A DNA stretch of 64,000 nt from Microbacterium kyungheense (GTDB taxonomy: Bacteria; Actinomycetota; Actinomycetes; Actinomycetales; Microbacteriaceae): contig NZ_VFPE01000001.1 in assembly GCF_006783905.1 (NCBI RefSeq), positions 1,364,001 through 1,428,000 on the forward strand. Direction: 5' to 3'. The notes beneath the pieces were generated by a model, which worked only from the letters and a program-made list of their open reading frames with translations, did no database searches and was not told the origin of the DNA. Below are positions 44,835-52,981 of this stretch, piece by piece. The position numbers and the translations under genes were made by a program. The first letter of the stretch is position 1, and the number at the start of each line of letters is the position of its first letter.

Positions 44835-45773
44835 ATGGGCCGGGAAGATGTGCTGGCATGGGTGGAGTCGCCGCTGCAGCTCGTCGGCGCCGCCGAGTGG
44901 GCGGCTGCCCACTCGGCGATCGTGCCGGTGGCGGGCCGCTTGACGCCGCAGATCTCGGCCACCGCTGAGGCGCTGGTCGCGCGCGGTGCGTGCTTCGGTG
45001 CGCTGGAACCGTACCTCGGCATCCCGTGGAGCCTGCTGGCGCGCCACGGCCACTGGCTCGTCGGCGACGGCTTCTCAGGGCAGTTCCGCTTCGCCGCCGC
45101 GGTGCTGCGTCCGCGCAGCGTGACGTTCCTCGACGACGGCGCCCACGCCGTCGCGTACGCCGACACGCTCCTCGGCCGCCGACCCTACGAGCGGCCGAAC
45201 GTGCGGGAGCGGGGTTTCACGACGCTCATGGCGCCGTTCGCCGCGGAGCTGGTGCACCGACGTGCGGGCGCCCGCCGTGCCGGGATGTTCACCGCGTTCG
45301 ACCTCGGCGCCGACCGCGTCGACGCCCTCGCCGACCAGGGCTTCGGCGTCCGGTGCCACGACTTCTCGTGGACGCGGTCGACGGCACCCGCCGCGCCGGA
45401 GCTCGGGCGCCGCATCGTGCTCGGCAGCGCTCTGCCGGTCGACGGACGCATGCTCCTCGTCGACTATCTGCGCTGGGTCCGCCGTGCCGCGGCGGACGGC
45501 GCCGTGTACCTGCCCCACCGTCGCGAGAGCGCGGAACAGCTCGGCGCGGTCGCGACGGTGCCCGGACTGCGCGTGCATGAGACGGGTCTCCCCGTGGAGC
45601 TCGTGCTCGCCGGCGCTCGCGAACCCCTCGAGGTGCTGACGCTCCCCTCGAGCACCACCACGACGCTGCCGCTCGTGCTCGCCGGCACCGGCGCGGTCGT
45701 GCGCACCGTGCGGGCGACGTCCAGCCGCGTCGACCGGGAGCCGAGCACCCGCGGGCACGGGGCCGTCGCATGA
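44835..45773 (+). CDS. Sialyltransferase-like glycosyltransferase (GT52/polysialyltransferase type)
   Basis: 312 residues, no signal peptide, so cytoplasmic. The N-terminal WVESPLQLVGAAEW is the hallmark opening of GT52 and related polysialyltransferases. Of the three bacterial sialyltransferase motifs, the D/E-D/E-G motif is present (Asp100-Asp101-Gly102), the HP motif appears as His228-Arg229, and the S-S/T motif as Ser272-Ser273-Thr274. It would transfer a nonulosonic acid from its CMP-activated form. ATG at 44835 with GAGAGGGGG upstream. It overlaps the cytidylyltransferase gene by 4 bases, which strengthens the substrate inference. Confidence 0.75.
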   Translation: MGREDVLAWVESPLQLVGAAEWAAAHSAIVPVAGRLTPQISATAEALVARGACFGALEPYLGIPWSLLARHGHWLVGDGFSGQFRFAAAVLRPRSVTFLDDGAHAVAYADTLLGRRPYERPNVRERGFTTLMAPFAAELVHRRAGARRAGMFTAFDLGADRVDALADQGFGVRCHDFSWTRSTAPAAPELGRRIVLGSALPVDGRMLLVDYLRWVRRAAADGAVYLPHRRESAEQLGAVATVPGLRVHETGLPVELVLAGAREPLEVLTLPSSTTTTLPLVLAGTGAVVRTVRATSSRVDREPSTRGHGAVA

Positions 45774-46978
45774 GCGAGGCGGTCGCCGTCATCCCCGCGC
45801 GCGGCGGATCCAAGGGCGTGGCGCGAAAGAATCTCCAGCGCGTCGGAGGTGTCCCGCTGGTGGCGCGAGCCGTCGCCGCCGCGCGCAGCAGCGCCGCGAT
45901 CGGCCGTGTCGTGGTGACCACCGACGACCCTGACATCGCTGCCGTCGCCGCCGAATGGGGCGCCGAGATCGTGGAGCGCCCGGCCGAGCTCGCCGGCGAC
46001 GAGGCGACCTCCGAGGGAGCGCTGCTGCACGCCCTCGACGAGCTCGAGCGCCGGCGAATCGACGTCGGCGTCGTCGCATTCCTGCAGGCCACCTCGCCGT
46101 TCATCGACGTCGCCGCCCTCACCGACGCCGTGCACCTGGTGCGCTCGCGTCGACGCGACAGCGTATTCTCGGCGGTCGAGACGTACGGCTTCCTGTGGGA
46201 GAAGGGCATCGGGGGCGCCGCTGCCGCCGTCAACCACGACCTCGAGTTCCGCCCGCGCCGGCAGGACCGGGACCCGCACTATCTCGAGACCGGGGCCTTC
46301 TACGTCATGCGCGCCGCCGGCTTCCGGGCCGCGCGCCACCGCTTCTTCGGCAGCGTCGGCATCGCCGAGGTGTCCGCCCGCACCGCGATCGAGATCGACA
46401 CGCTCGACGAGCTCGAGCTTGCGCGCGCGATAGCGCCGCTCGTGGACCGCTCGGAGCGGATGGAGGTGGATGCCGTCGTCACGGACTTCGACGGCGTCCA
46501 CACCGACGACACCGTGCGCGTCGACGAGCACGGCGTCGAGTCGGTCGTGGTCAGCCGCTCGGACGGCATGGGGGTGTCGCTGCTGCGGGCCGCCGGCATC
46601 CCGGTCCTCATCCTCTCGACGGAGGTCAACCCCGTCGTCGCCGCGCGGGCGCGCAAGCTCCGCGTGGACGTCGTCCAGGCGTCGGCCGACAAGGCGGCCG
46701 CGCTGCGCGGGTGGGCGGACGCCCATGGCATCGCGCTGTCCCGCGTCGCCTACCTCGGCAACGACGTCAACGACCTGCCGTGCCTCGAACTCGTCGGGTG
46801 GCCCGTGGCGGTCCCCGACGCCCACCCGCTCGTCCTCTCCGCCGCGCGGACCGTCCTCGATCGCCCCGGCGGCGCGGGCGCCGTGCGCGACCTCGCCGAC
46901 CGCGTGCTCGCCGGCCGGGATGCGGCATCCCCTCTGCTCACCGCACCACACCCCACCAGCCCTCAGGAGGCATCATGA
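45770..46978 (+). CDS. neuA: CMP-nonulosonate cytidylyltransferase fused to KdsC-like HAD phosphatase
   Basis: 402 residues in two domains. Residues 1-228 are an acylneuraminate cytidylyltransferase: CTP loop IPARGGSKGVARKN, LQATSPF, TGAFYVM, EIDTLDELE. Residues 232-375 are a HAD hydrolase of the KdsC class: nucleophile motif VTDFDGVHTDD, STEVNPVVAARARKL, KAAALRGWADAHGI, and AYLGNDVNDLPCLELVGWPVAV. The fusion could both dephosphorylate a nonulosonate 9-phosphate and activate the product with CTP. The first Asp of the DxD is kept. ATG overlaps the previous stop and the stop overlaps neuB. Confidence 0.9.
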   Translation: MSEAVAVIPARGGSKGVARKNLQRVGGVPLVARAVAAARSSAAIGRVVVTTDDPDIAAVAAEWGAEIVERPAELAGDEATSEGALLHALDELERRRIDVGVVAFLQATSPFIDVAALTDAVHLVRSRRRDSVFSAVETYGFLWEKGIGGAAAAVNHDLEFRPRRQDRDPHYLETGAFYVMRAAGFRAARHRFFGSVGIAEVSARTAIEIDTLDELELARAIAPLVDRSERMEVDAVVTDFDGVHTDDTVRVDEHGVESVVVSRSDGMGVSLLRAAGIPVLILSTEVNPVVAARARKLRVDVVQASADKAAALRGWADAHGIALSRVAYLGNDVNDLPCLELVGWPVAVPDAHPLVLSAARTVLDRPGGAGAVRDLADRVLAGRDAASPLLTAPHPTSPQEAS

Positions 46979-47847
46979 CCGTCACGATCGGATCCCGCGT
47001 CGTCGGAGGCGGACGCCCCGCGTACGTGATCGCCGAGATCGGCCTCAACCACAACGGCGACGTGGAGCTCGCCAAGCAGCTCATCGACGTCGCGGCGGAC
47101 GCCGGCGCGGACGCGGTGAAGTTCCAGAAGCGCACGCCCGAGATCGCGACCCCCGAGCACATGCGCGACATCCCGCGGGAGACGCCCTGGGGGACGATGA
47201 GCTACCTCGACTACCGCCGCCGTGTGGAGTTCGACCGCGACCAGTACATCGAGATCTCGGATCACGCGCTGCTCCGCGGCCTGGAGTGGTTCGCCTCGCC
47301 GTGGGACGTGCCGAGCGTCGCCTTCCTCGAGGACCTCGGCGTGGTGGCGCACAAGGTCGCGTCGGCCTCGCTCACCGACCGCGAGCTGCTGGAGGCGCTG
47401 CGCGTCACCGGCAAGCCGGTCATCCTGTCGACCGGGATGTCGACGACCGAGCAGATCGACGCCGCGATCGAGCTGCTCGGCACCGACCGGCTCGTGCTCA
47501 TGCACGCGACCTCGACGTACCCGATGGAGCCCGACGAGGCGAACCTGCGGATGATCCCGGCGCTGCGCGATCGCTATCCCGGCGTGCCCGTGGGGTACTC
47601 GGGCCACGAGCGCGGTCTGCAGATCTCGATCGCCGCCGTCGCGCTCGGCGCGGTGGCGGTCGAGCGTCATATCACGCTCGACCGCACGATGTGGGGCTCC
47701 GACCACGCCGCCTCGCTGGAGCCGGCCGGCCTCAAGAACCTCGTGCGCGACATCCGGGTGATCGAGGCGGCCCTGGGCGACGGCGTCAAGCGCGTGTACC
47801 CCGGCGAGCTCGCGCCCATGGCGAAGCTGCGCCGCGTCCCCGCGTGA
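46975..47847 (+). CDS. neuB: NeuB-family nonulosonate synthase lacking SAF domain
   Basis: Condenses PEP with an aldose (ManNAc, or a 6-phosphate sugar) to a nine-carbon acid. 290 residues: the complete TIM barrel with AYVIAEIGLNHNGD, DAVKFQKR, SPWDVPSVAFLEDL, KVASASLTD, LSTGMSTTEQID, LMHATSTYP, GYSGHERGLQISI and ERHITLDRTMWGSDHA. The usual C-terminal SAF (antifreeze-like) domain, about 60 residues, is absent and the chain ends at the next gene. CAGGAGG precedes the ATG. The frame is open further upstream inside neuA and was not used. Confidence 0.9.
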   Translation: MTVTIGSRVVGGGRPAYVIAEIGLNHNGDVELAKQLIDVAADAGADAVKFQKRTPEIATPEHMRDIPRETPWGTMSYLDYRRRVEFDRDQYIEISDHALLRGLEWFASPWDVPSVAFLEDLGVVAHKVASASLTDRELLEALRVTGKPVILSTGMSTTEQIDAAIELLGTDRLVLMHATSTYPMEPDEANLRMIPALRDRYPGVPVGYSGHERGLQISIAAVALGAVAVERHITLDRTMWGSDHAASLEPAGLKNLVRDIRVIEAALGDGVKRVYPGELAPMAKLRRVPA

Positions 47848-49208
47848 CGGAGGCGAACGGGCGCGCGCCCCGCATCGTCGCGATCGCCGACACCGACTCG
47901 TACGTGAAATGGGCGGCCGCCCTCTTGGGTGCCGAGGGCGGCGGGGTGGATGCCGCGCTCCTGGTCCTCGAGACGCCTCTGGTGGTGAGCGACACGCAGC
48001 TCTCGGCGGCGCTCGCGGGCAGCGGGCTCGGCCGTGCGCGTGTCGAACGCGTCGCGTACGCGGGGCTCAGGGAGCGGCTGGAGCAGCTGCGGCCCGACGC
48101 CGTGCTGCTCGGCGCTCGTGGGCCGCTGGTGCGCGTGCTGGCGCGCGAGATCGCGGGACTCGACCCGAGACCCGTGCTCGTCACCGGGCTGCCGGGCATC
48201 TCGATCCCCGCCACGCGCAAGGCCGTCGTGTACCGCCTGCAGTGCGATCTGTTCGTGGTCCACTCGCGGCGAGAGGTGCGCGAATTCGGCGCGCTGTCGG
48301 CGCGGACGGGGTACACGCACCGGTACGCGCTGGCGACGCTGCCGTTCGCGCGCGGGGCTTCGAGCGCGGCGGCGGCGTCCACGCCGCGCGGCACGGACCT
48401 GCTGTTCGCGACGCAGGCGAAGGTCCCGGCCGGTCGCGAGGACCGGCTGCGGATCGCCCGGATGCTGGCGGCGGCGGCCGAGGCCGATCCGGCCCGGCGC
48501 GTCGTGGTCAAGCTCCGCGCGGCGGCCGGCGAGCACCAGACCCACGCCGAGCAGGACGGGTACCCCGAGCTGCTGGCGACGCTCGGCCCCCTGCCGGCGA
48601 ACCTCGTGACCTCGACCGAGCCGATGGGACGCGCGCTGGACCGCGCCGAAGGACTCGTGACGGTCAGTTCGACGGCGGCGATCGAGGCGATCGCCCGCGG
48701 GATCCCGGTGATCGCCCTCGACACGTTCGGGGTGTCGGCGCGGCTGATCAACGAGACCCTCGCCGACGCGGACCTGCTCGCCGGCGAGGACGACGTGATC
48801 GCGCGGCGGTTCCGGCATCCCGACCCGGAGTGGCTGGACGAGAACTACTTCCATCCGCCGTCCGACGACGACTGGATCGACGCCGTGACCCGTCTGGTCG
48901 CCCGGCGCACGGAGGGCACGCTGCCGCCGCGCGCGCCGCTGGCACGACGGGGCGGGGCGCTGCGCGACGCCTGGGAGCGGCGCGTCGCGCTCGGGCGCAG
49001 CGACACGTCGGCGGCCGGATCGATCGCGTGGGTGATCGGTGTGCCCGCCCGCGCGGCCGTCCGGTTCACGAGCCGCGCGCGGCGCGCGCTGTGGAGCGGC
49101 ACCGGTGCTGGAACAGGCGCGATCGCGAACACGACGGCCGGGCGGAGGGAAGAAGCCGGCGATCTCGTCCGGGGGGATGCGGATCGCCGGCTCCGGGCGG
49201 GTCGTTGA
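47844..49208 (+). CDS. Putative glycosyltransferase, DUF6716-like
   Basis: 454 residues, cytoplasmic, no signal peptide. The N-terminal half is a Rossmann-like domain (IVAIADTDSYVKWAAAL, PRPVLVTGLPGISI). The C-terminal half carries VTVSSTAAIEAIARGIPVIA, a motif of capsule and teichoic acid polymerising transferases, where a donor is recognised. HSRREVREFGAL and FATQAKVP are also visible. A basic tail ends the chain. GTG overlaps the neuB stop (GTGA). I infer it builds or attaches the glycan made by the three upstream genes. Confidence 0.7.
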   Translation: MTEANGRAPRIVAIADTDSYVKWAAALLGAEGGGVDAALLVLETPLVVSDTQLSAALAGSGLGRARVERVAYAGLRERLEQLRPDAVLLGARGPLVRVLAREIAGLDPRPVLVTGLPGISIPATRKAVVYRLQCDLFVVHSRREVREFGALSARTGYTHRYALATLPFARGASSAAAASTPRGTDLLFATQAKVPAGREDRLRIARMLAAAAEADPARRVVVKLRAAAGEHQTHAEQDGYPELLATLGPLPANLVTSTEPMGRALDRAEGLVTVSSTAAIEAIARGIPVIALDTFGVSARLINETLADADLLAGEDDVIARRFRHPDPEWLDENYFHPPSDDDWIDAVTRLVARRTEGTLPPRAPLARRGGALRDAWERRVALGRSDTSAAGSIAWVIGVPARAAVRFTSRARRALWSGTGAGTGAIANTTAGRREEAGDLVRGDADRRLRAGR

Positions 49209-49215
49209 GACCGCC

Positions 49216-49245
49216 CCTCGTGCCCTCCGGGGGTCGGGCACGAGG
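49216..49245 (+). terminator. Terminator hairpin 1 after the nonulosonate operon
   Basis: CCTCGTGCCC (49216-49225) with GGGCACGAGG (49236-49245), 10-base loop, 8 bases after the last stop codon. Confidence 0.7.
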
Positions 49246-49280
49246 TGGGGTCCCGGGCGACGCGGCGCCCTGCGGGGGGA

Positions 49281-49311
49281 ATCGCGGAGGGCCCGGGGCG
49301 CCCTCCGCGAT
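49281..49311 (+). terminator. Terminator hairpin 2 after the nonulosonate operon
   Basis: Perfect 12-bp stem, ATCGCGGAGGGC (49281-49292) with its complement (49300-49311), 7-base loop. The rest of the 259-base gap up to 49467 holds only the -10 box of the next gene. Confidence 0.7.
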
Positions 49312-49467
49312 GTCCTGATCACCCTCGCAACCGTCGCTGTGAGAACGCTATCGCGCCGCCACATGAAGCCTCGACGCCGGCCGTGCACCTCCTGGAACCG
49401 CTCACACGGCCGGTGCGACGCGGGGCGGCGCGTCCCGTCGGGGCGGTTGCGGGCGTAGTCTCGTGCG

Positions 49468-49833
49468 ATGACCTCCGCCGCCGGCCGCACCGAGCTGCGC
49501 GCACTGCTCGACGAGCTTCGTGAGACCGCCGCCGCGCGGCTCGCCGCCAACGAGCAGACCCTCGCCGAGCTGCGCGCCGATCGCGGCTCCGACGTCGCCG
49601 ACGACGAGCACGATCCCGAGGGCGTCACGCTGTCGGGCGAGTGGTCGCGTGCCGTCGCCTTCGCCGACGCCGAGCGACGCGAGCTCGCCGAGATCGACGA
49701 GGCGGTCTCCCGCTGGGAGGCGGGGACGTACGGCGTGTGCGTCGACTGCGGCCGGGGCATCCCGATCGCGCGGCTGCGCGTGCGGCCGTTCGCGACCCGC
49801 TGCGTCTCGTGCGCCGAGAAGGCGGGCGCCTGA
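49468..49833 (+). CDS. DksA/TraR-type C4 zinc-finger protein
   Basis: 121 residues: an N-terminal coiled-coil region (RTELRALLDELRETAAARLA) and a C4 zinc finger with Cys91, Cys94, Cys112 and Cys115 (CVDCGRGIP, CVSCAEK). DksA-like proteins act on RNA polymerase, but many short actinobacterial forms are uncharacterised. TAGTCT (49456-49461) ends 6 bases before the ATG (leaderless). The next gene's ATG follows the stop with no gap. Confidence 0.88.
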   Translation: MTSAAGRTELRALLDELRETAAARLAANEQTLAELRADRGSDVADDEHDPEGVTLSGEWSRAVAFADAERRELAEIDEAVSRWEAGTYGVCVDCGRGIPIARLRVRPFATRCVSCAEKAGA

Positions 49834-50289
49834 ATGTCCTTCGGCCCGGGTGCGCCGTCGGGCGCGGCTTCTGGCGCGCGATCAGGGCGGTTCGTGTCGC
49901 CCGCGGCCGACGATCCGTGCCCGTGCGACAGCGGCGAGCGCTTCGACGGCTGCTGCGACCCGCTGCTGCGGGGGACGCCCGCGCCGACCGCCGAGAGGCT
50001 GATGCGCTCCCGGTACACCGCGTTCGTCGTCGGGGACGACCGGTATCTCGCGGCGACGTGGCATCCGGGCACTCGTCCCGACGACCTCGAGCTCGACCCC
50101 GTGCAGCGGTGGACGGGCCTGCAGGTCCTGGACGTCGAGGCCGGGACTGAGGGCGACACCCGCGGCGTCGTCGAGTTCCGGGCCGGATGGCGCCACGGCG
50201 CCGACCGGGGCGTGCTGCACGAGCGCAGCCGCTTCGTGCGCCAGAGCGGACGCTGGTGGTACCTCGACGGACGGCTGGATCCGCAGTGA
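49834..50289 (+). CDS. YchJ-like SEC-C motif protein
   Basis: 151 residues. N-terminal SEC-C zinc motif with Cys29, Cys31, Cys40 and Cys41 (CPCDSGERFDGCC), then a YchJ-type NTF2-like domain (AERLMRSRYTAFVVGD, YLAATWHPGTRPDDL, VVEFRAGWRH, FVRQSGRWWYLDG). Function unknown in the family. Start directly abuts the DksA/TraR-like gene, so the two are probably co-translated. Confidence 0.9.
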   Translation: MSFGPGAPSGAASGARSGRFVSPAADDPCPCDSGERFDGCCDPLLRGTPAPTAERLMRSRYTAFVVGDDRYLAATWHPGTRPDDLELDPVQRWTGLQVLDVEAGTEGDTRGVVEFRAGWRHGADRGVLHERSRFVRQSGRWWYLDGRLDPQ

Positions 50290-50328
50290 CCGGCCCCCGT
50301 GGACCCGGCCGCCGCTAGCGTGAGATCC

Positions 50329-51105
50329 ATGACGACTCAGGCTGACAAAGCACAGACCCTCGCGCGCCTCCACGCCGCCCCCGAGATCCTCCGCGTCGTG
50401 AACGTGTGGGATGCGGTGTCGGCGCGCACCGTCGCCGCGCTTCCCGAGACGCGGGCGATCGCGACTGCCGGACACTCGATCGCCGCGTCGTTCGGCTACC
50501 CCGACGGCGGGATCCCGCTGGAGCTGACCCTCGACATGCTCGGGCGCATCGTCGAGGCGGTCGGCGACCTCCCGGTCAGCGCCGACCTCGACGCAGGCTA
50601 CGGCGACGCGGGCGAGACCGTCCGCCGGGCCATCGGCAAGGGCGTGGTCGGCGCCAACGTCGAGGACCGCCTCCGTCCGCTGGACGAGGCGGTCGCCGCC
50701 GTCGAGGCCATCGTGGCCGCAGGCGCCGCCGAGGGCGTCCCGTTCGTCCTCAACGCGCGCACCGATGCGTTCGTCCGCGCCGGTGACCGCCCCGTCGAGG
50801 AGTCGATCGCGGATGCCGTGGAGCGCGGCCGTGCGTACCTCGCGGCGGGCGCCGACCTGGTGTTCGTGCCCGGCATCCTCGATGCCGAGGTGACGCGCCG
50901 CCTGGTCGAGGGCATCGGCGAGCGCAAGATCAGCGTGATCGGCCTGCCCGGCGCCCTGTCGTCGGTGGAGTACGAGGCGCTCGGTGCAGCCCGCATCTCG
51001 TACGGCCCCATGACGCAGCGCGTCGCGCTCACCGCGCTGCAGGATGCCGCGGCCGACCTGTACGCCGGGGGAGTCCTTCCCGCCGGCACCCGCGCCCTCA
51101 ACTGA
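50329..51105 (+). CDS. Isocitrate lyase/PEP mutase family protein
   Basis: 258-residue single-domain TIM barrel of the PEP mutase/isocitrate lyase superfamily, which acts on C-C or C-P bonds of 2-oxo acid-like substrates. Motifs: VVNVWDAVSARTVAA, TAGHSIAASFGYPDG, PVSADLDAGYGD (metal site), GANVEDR, FVLNARTDAF. The signature of phosphonopyruvate/oxaloacetate enzymes is partly altered, so the substrate is open. The ATG at 50329 follows TAGCGT (50316-50321) by 7 bases; the upstream in-frame extension is rejected. Confidence 0.88.
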   Translation: MTTQADKAQTLARLHAAPEILRVVNVWDAVSARTVAALPETRAIATAGHSIAASFGYPDGGIPLELTLDMLGRIVEAVGDLPVSADLDAGYGDAGETVRRAIGKGVVGANVEDRLRPLDEAVAAVEAIVAAGAAEGVPFVLNARTDAFVRAGDRPVEESIADAVERGRAYLAAGADLVFVPGILDAEVTRRLVEGIGERKISVIGLPGALSSVEYEALGAARISYGPMTQRVALTALQDAAADLYAGGVLPAGTRALN

Positions 51106-51115
51106 GGCCCGTCGT

Positions 51116-51150
51116 CGGCCGGCCCGCGGGGAATCCCGGCGGGCCGGCCG
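51116..51150 (+). terminator. Terminator between PEP mutase-like and monooxygenase-like genes
   Basis: CGGCCGGCCCGC (51116-51127) pairs with GCGGGCCGGCCG (51139-51150) with inner G/C pairing in the loop, 10 bases after the stop. Confidence 0.7.
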
Positions 51151-51164
51151 CTGTTGTCGCACAC

Positions 51165-52265
51165 ATGGAGCCCGTACCCGTCGACGTCGTCGTGATCGGG
51201 GCCGGGCAGGCGGGGCTGTCGGCCGCGTACCACCTGCAGCGCCGCGGATTCTCGCCGCTGCGGGCCGGAGGCGGTGCATCGACGTATGTCGTGCTCGATG
51301 CGAACGAGGCGCCGGGCGGAGCCTGGCAGCACCGCTGGGCGTCGCTGCGGATGGCGACGGTCAACGGCATCCACGAGCTGCCGGGTCATGCCGTGCCGCC
51401 GGCCGACCCCGCCGCAGCCAGCCGCGACGTGCTGCCGGCGTACTTCGCCGACTATGAGGAGCGGTTCGGACTGGATGTCCGGCGCCCGGTGCGGATCACG
51501 GCGGTGCGTCGTGCCGACGTCGACCCGCGCGGGCGACTGCTCGTCGAGTCGGACAGCGGCGCGTGGGCGGCTCGGTATGTGATCAACGCCACCGGCACGT
51601 GGACCCGCCCGTTCTGGCCGCGGTATCCCGGCCAGGAGCGCTTCCGCGGGCGGCAGCTTCACGTCGCCGACTACGTGTCCGCCGACGAGTTCGCCGGCCG
51701 GCGCGTCGTGATCGTCGGGGCGGGGATCTCTGCCGTGCAGCTGCTCGACGAGATCTCTCACGTCGCCGACACGTTCTGGGTGACCCGCCGCGAGCCGGAC
51801 TGGCAGGACGACGAGTTCGATGTGCCGGCACGCGTGGCCGCCATCGCCGGGGTCGAGGACCGGGTGCGCCGCGGCCTGCCGCCCGGCAGTGTCATCGCGG
51901 TGACCGGCATGCACTGGACGCCGTGGGCGCGCGCCGCGCAGGCGCGGGGGGTGCTGGTGCGGCATCCCATGTTCTCGTCGATCGAGGAGGACGGCGTCCG
52001 GATGCCGGACGGATCGTTCGAGCCGGCCGACGTCATCCTGTGGGCCACCGGCTTCCGCCCTGCGCTCGACCATCTGGCGCCGCTGCGCCTGCGGACGCCG
52101 GAGGGCGGGTTCCGGGTCGAGAACGGACGCTCGATCGACGAGCCGAGACTGTTCCTCATCGGATACGGGCCGTCGCAGTCGACGGTGGGGGCCAACCGAG
52201 CGGGACGCGACGCCGTGCGCGCGATCGTCGCGGACGACGCGGTCGACGGCGCGCTGGTCGCCTGA
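51165..52265 (+). CDS. FAD/NAD(P)-dependent oxidoreductase, flavin monooxygenase-like
   Basis: 366 residues with two Rossmann motifs: FAD GAGQAG (residues 12-17) and a NAD(P) GAGISA near residue 187. The spacing and the ATGTWTRPFWPRYPGQ stretch match the flavin-containing monooxygenase/CzcO-like family. The C-terminal GYGPSQSTVGANRAGRDAV closes the FAD domain. Substrate unknown. ATG at 51165, 15 bases after the terminator. Confidence 0.85.
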   Translation: MEPVPVDVVVIGAGQAGLSAAYHLQRRGFSPLRAGGGASTYVVLDANEAPGGAWQHRWASLRMATVNGIHELPGHAVPPADPAAASRDVLPAYFADYEERFGLDVRRPVRITAVRRADVDPRGRLLVESDSGAWAARYVINATGTWTRPFWPRYPGQERFRGRQLHVADYVSADEFAGRRVVIVGAGISAVQLLDEISHVADTFWVTRREPDWQDDEFDVPARVAAIAGVEDRVRRGLPPGSVIAVTGMHWTPWARAAQARGVLVRHPMFSSIEEDGVRMPDGSFEPADVILWATGFRPALDHLAPLRLRTPEGGFRVENGRSIDEPRLFLIGYGPSQSTVGANRAGRDAVRAIVADDAVDGALVA

Positions 52266-52312
52266 CGAATGCACCCGACTCGCGTAGCGTGTGACGAAAG
52301 ACGGAGGACGAC

Positions 52313-52954
52313 ATGGCTCGCATCCTGATCTTCGGCGGACACGGCCGCATCGCCCTGCTCCTGGAGCCCCTGCTCGTGGCGCAGGGACACACGGTCACCG
52401 CCGTGATCCGCAATGCCGCGCACGAGGACGAGGTGGCCGCCACCGGCGCACAGCCCCTCGTCGCCGACGTCGAGAGGCTCGACGTGGGCCAGCTCGAGAA
52501 CATCGTGGCCGGCAACGACGTGGTCGTCTGGTCGGCGGGCGCCGGCGGCGGCGACCCCGCCCGCACGTACGCCGTCGATCGCGACGCGGCCATCCGCTCG
52601 ATGGACGCCGCGGCGGCCGCCGGGGTCCTGCGGTACGTCATGGTCTCGTGGATCGGCTCGCGCGCCGAGCACGGCATCGACCGTGACGACGCGTTCTTCC
52701 CCTACGCCGACGCGAAGTGGGCGGCCGACGCCCACCTTGCGGCGAGCGACCTCGACTGGACGATCCTGGCGCCGGGCACCCTCACGTTCGAGCCGCCCAC
52801 CGGCCGCATCGCACTGGACCCCGCCGGCAGCGGCGCCGTGCCGCGTGCCGACGTCGCGGAGGTCATCGCGGCCGCCATCGCGGACGACGCCACGATCGCG
52901 CGCACCATCCGCTTCGGCGGAGGGGACGAGGTCATCGGGCACGCGATCGCCTGA
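52313..52954 (+). CDS. NAD(P)-binding atypical SDR family oxidoreductase
   Basis: 213 residues, NmrA/YwnB-like atypical short-chain dehydrogenase. NAD(P) loop IFGGHGRIALLL, YVMVSWIGSRAEHG in the position of the catalytic segment, YADAKWAADAHL (YxxxK-like), and DWTILAPGTLTFEP. ATG at 52313 with GGAGG at 52303-52307 and TAGCGT (52285-52290) as -10, so this one has a short leader. Substrate unknown. Confidence 0.88.
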   Translation: MARILIFGGHGRIALLLEPLLVAQGHTVTAVIRNAAHEDEVAATGAQPLVADVERLDVGQLENIVAGNDVVVWSAGAGGGDPARTYAVDRDAAIRSMDAAAAAGVLRYVMVSWIGSRAEHGIDRDDAFFPYADAKWAADAHLAASDLDWTILAPGTLTFEPPTGRIALDPAGSGAVPRADVAEVIAAAIADDATIARTIRFGGGDEVIGHAIA

Positions 52955-52981
52955 CCGCGCTCACACGCCTAGGCTCGGACC

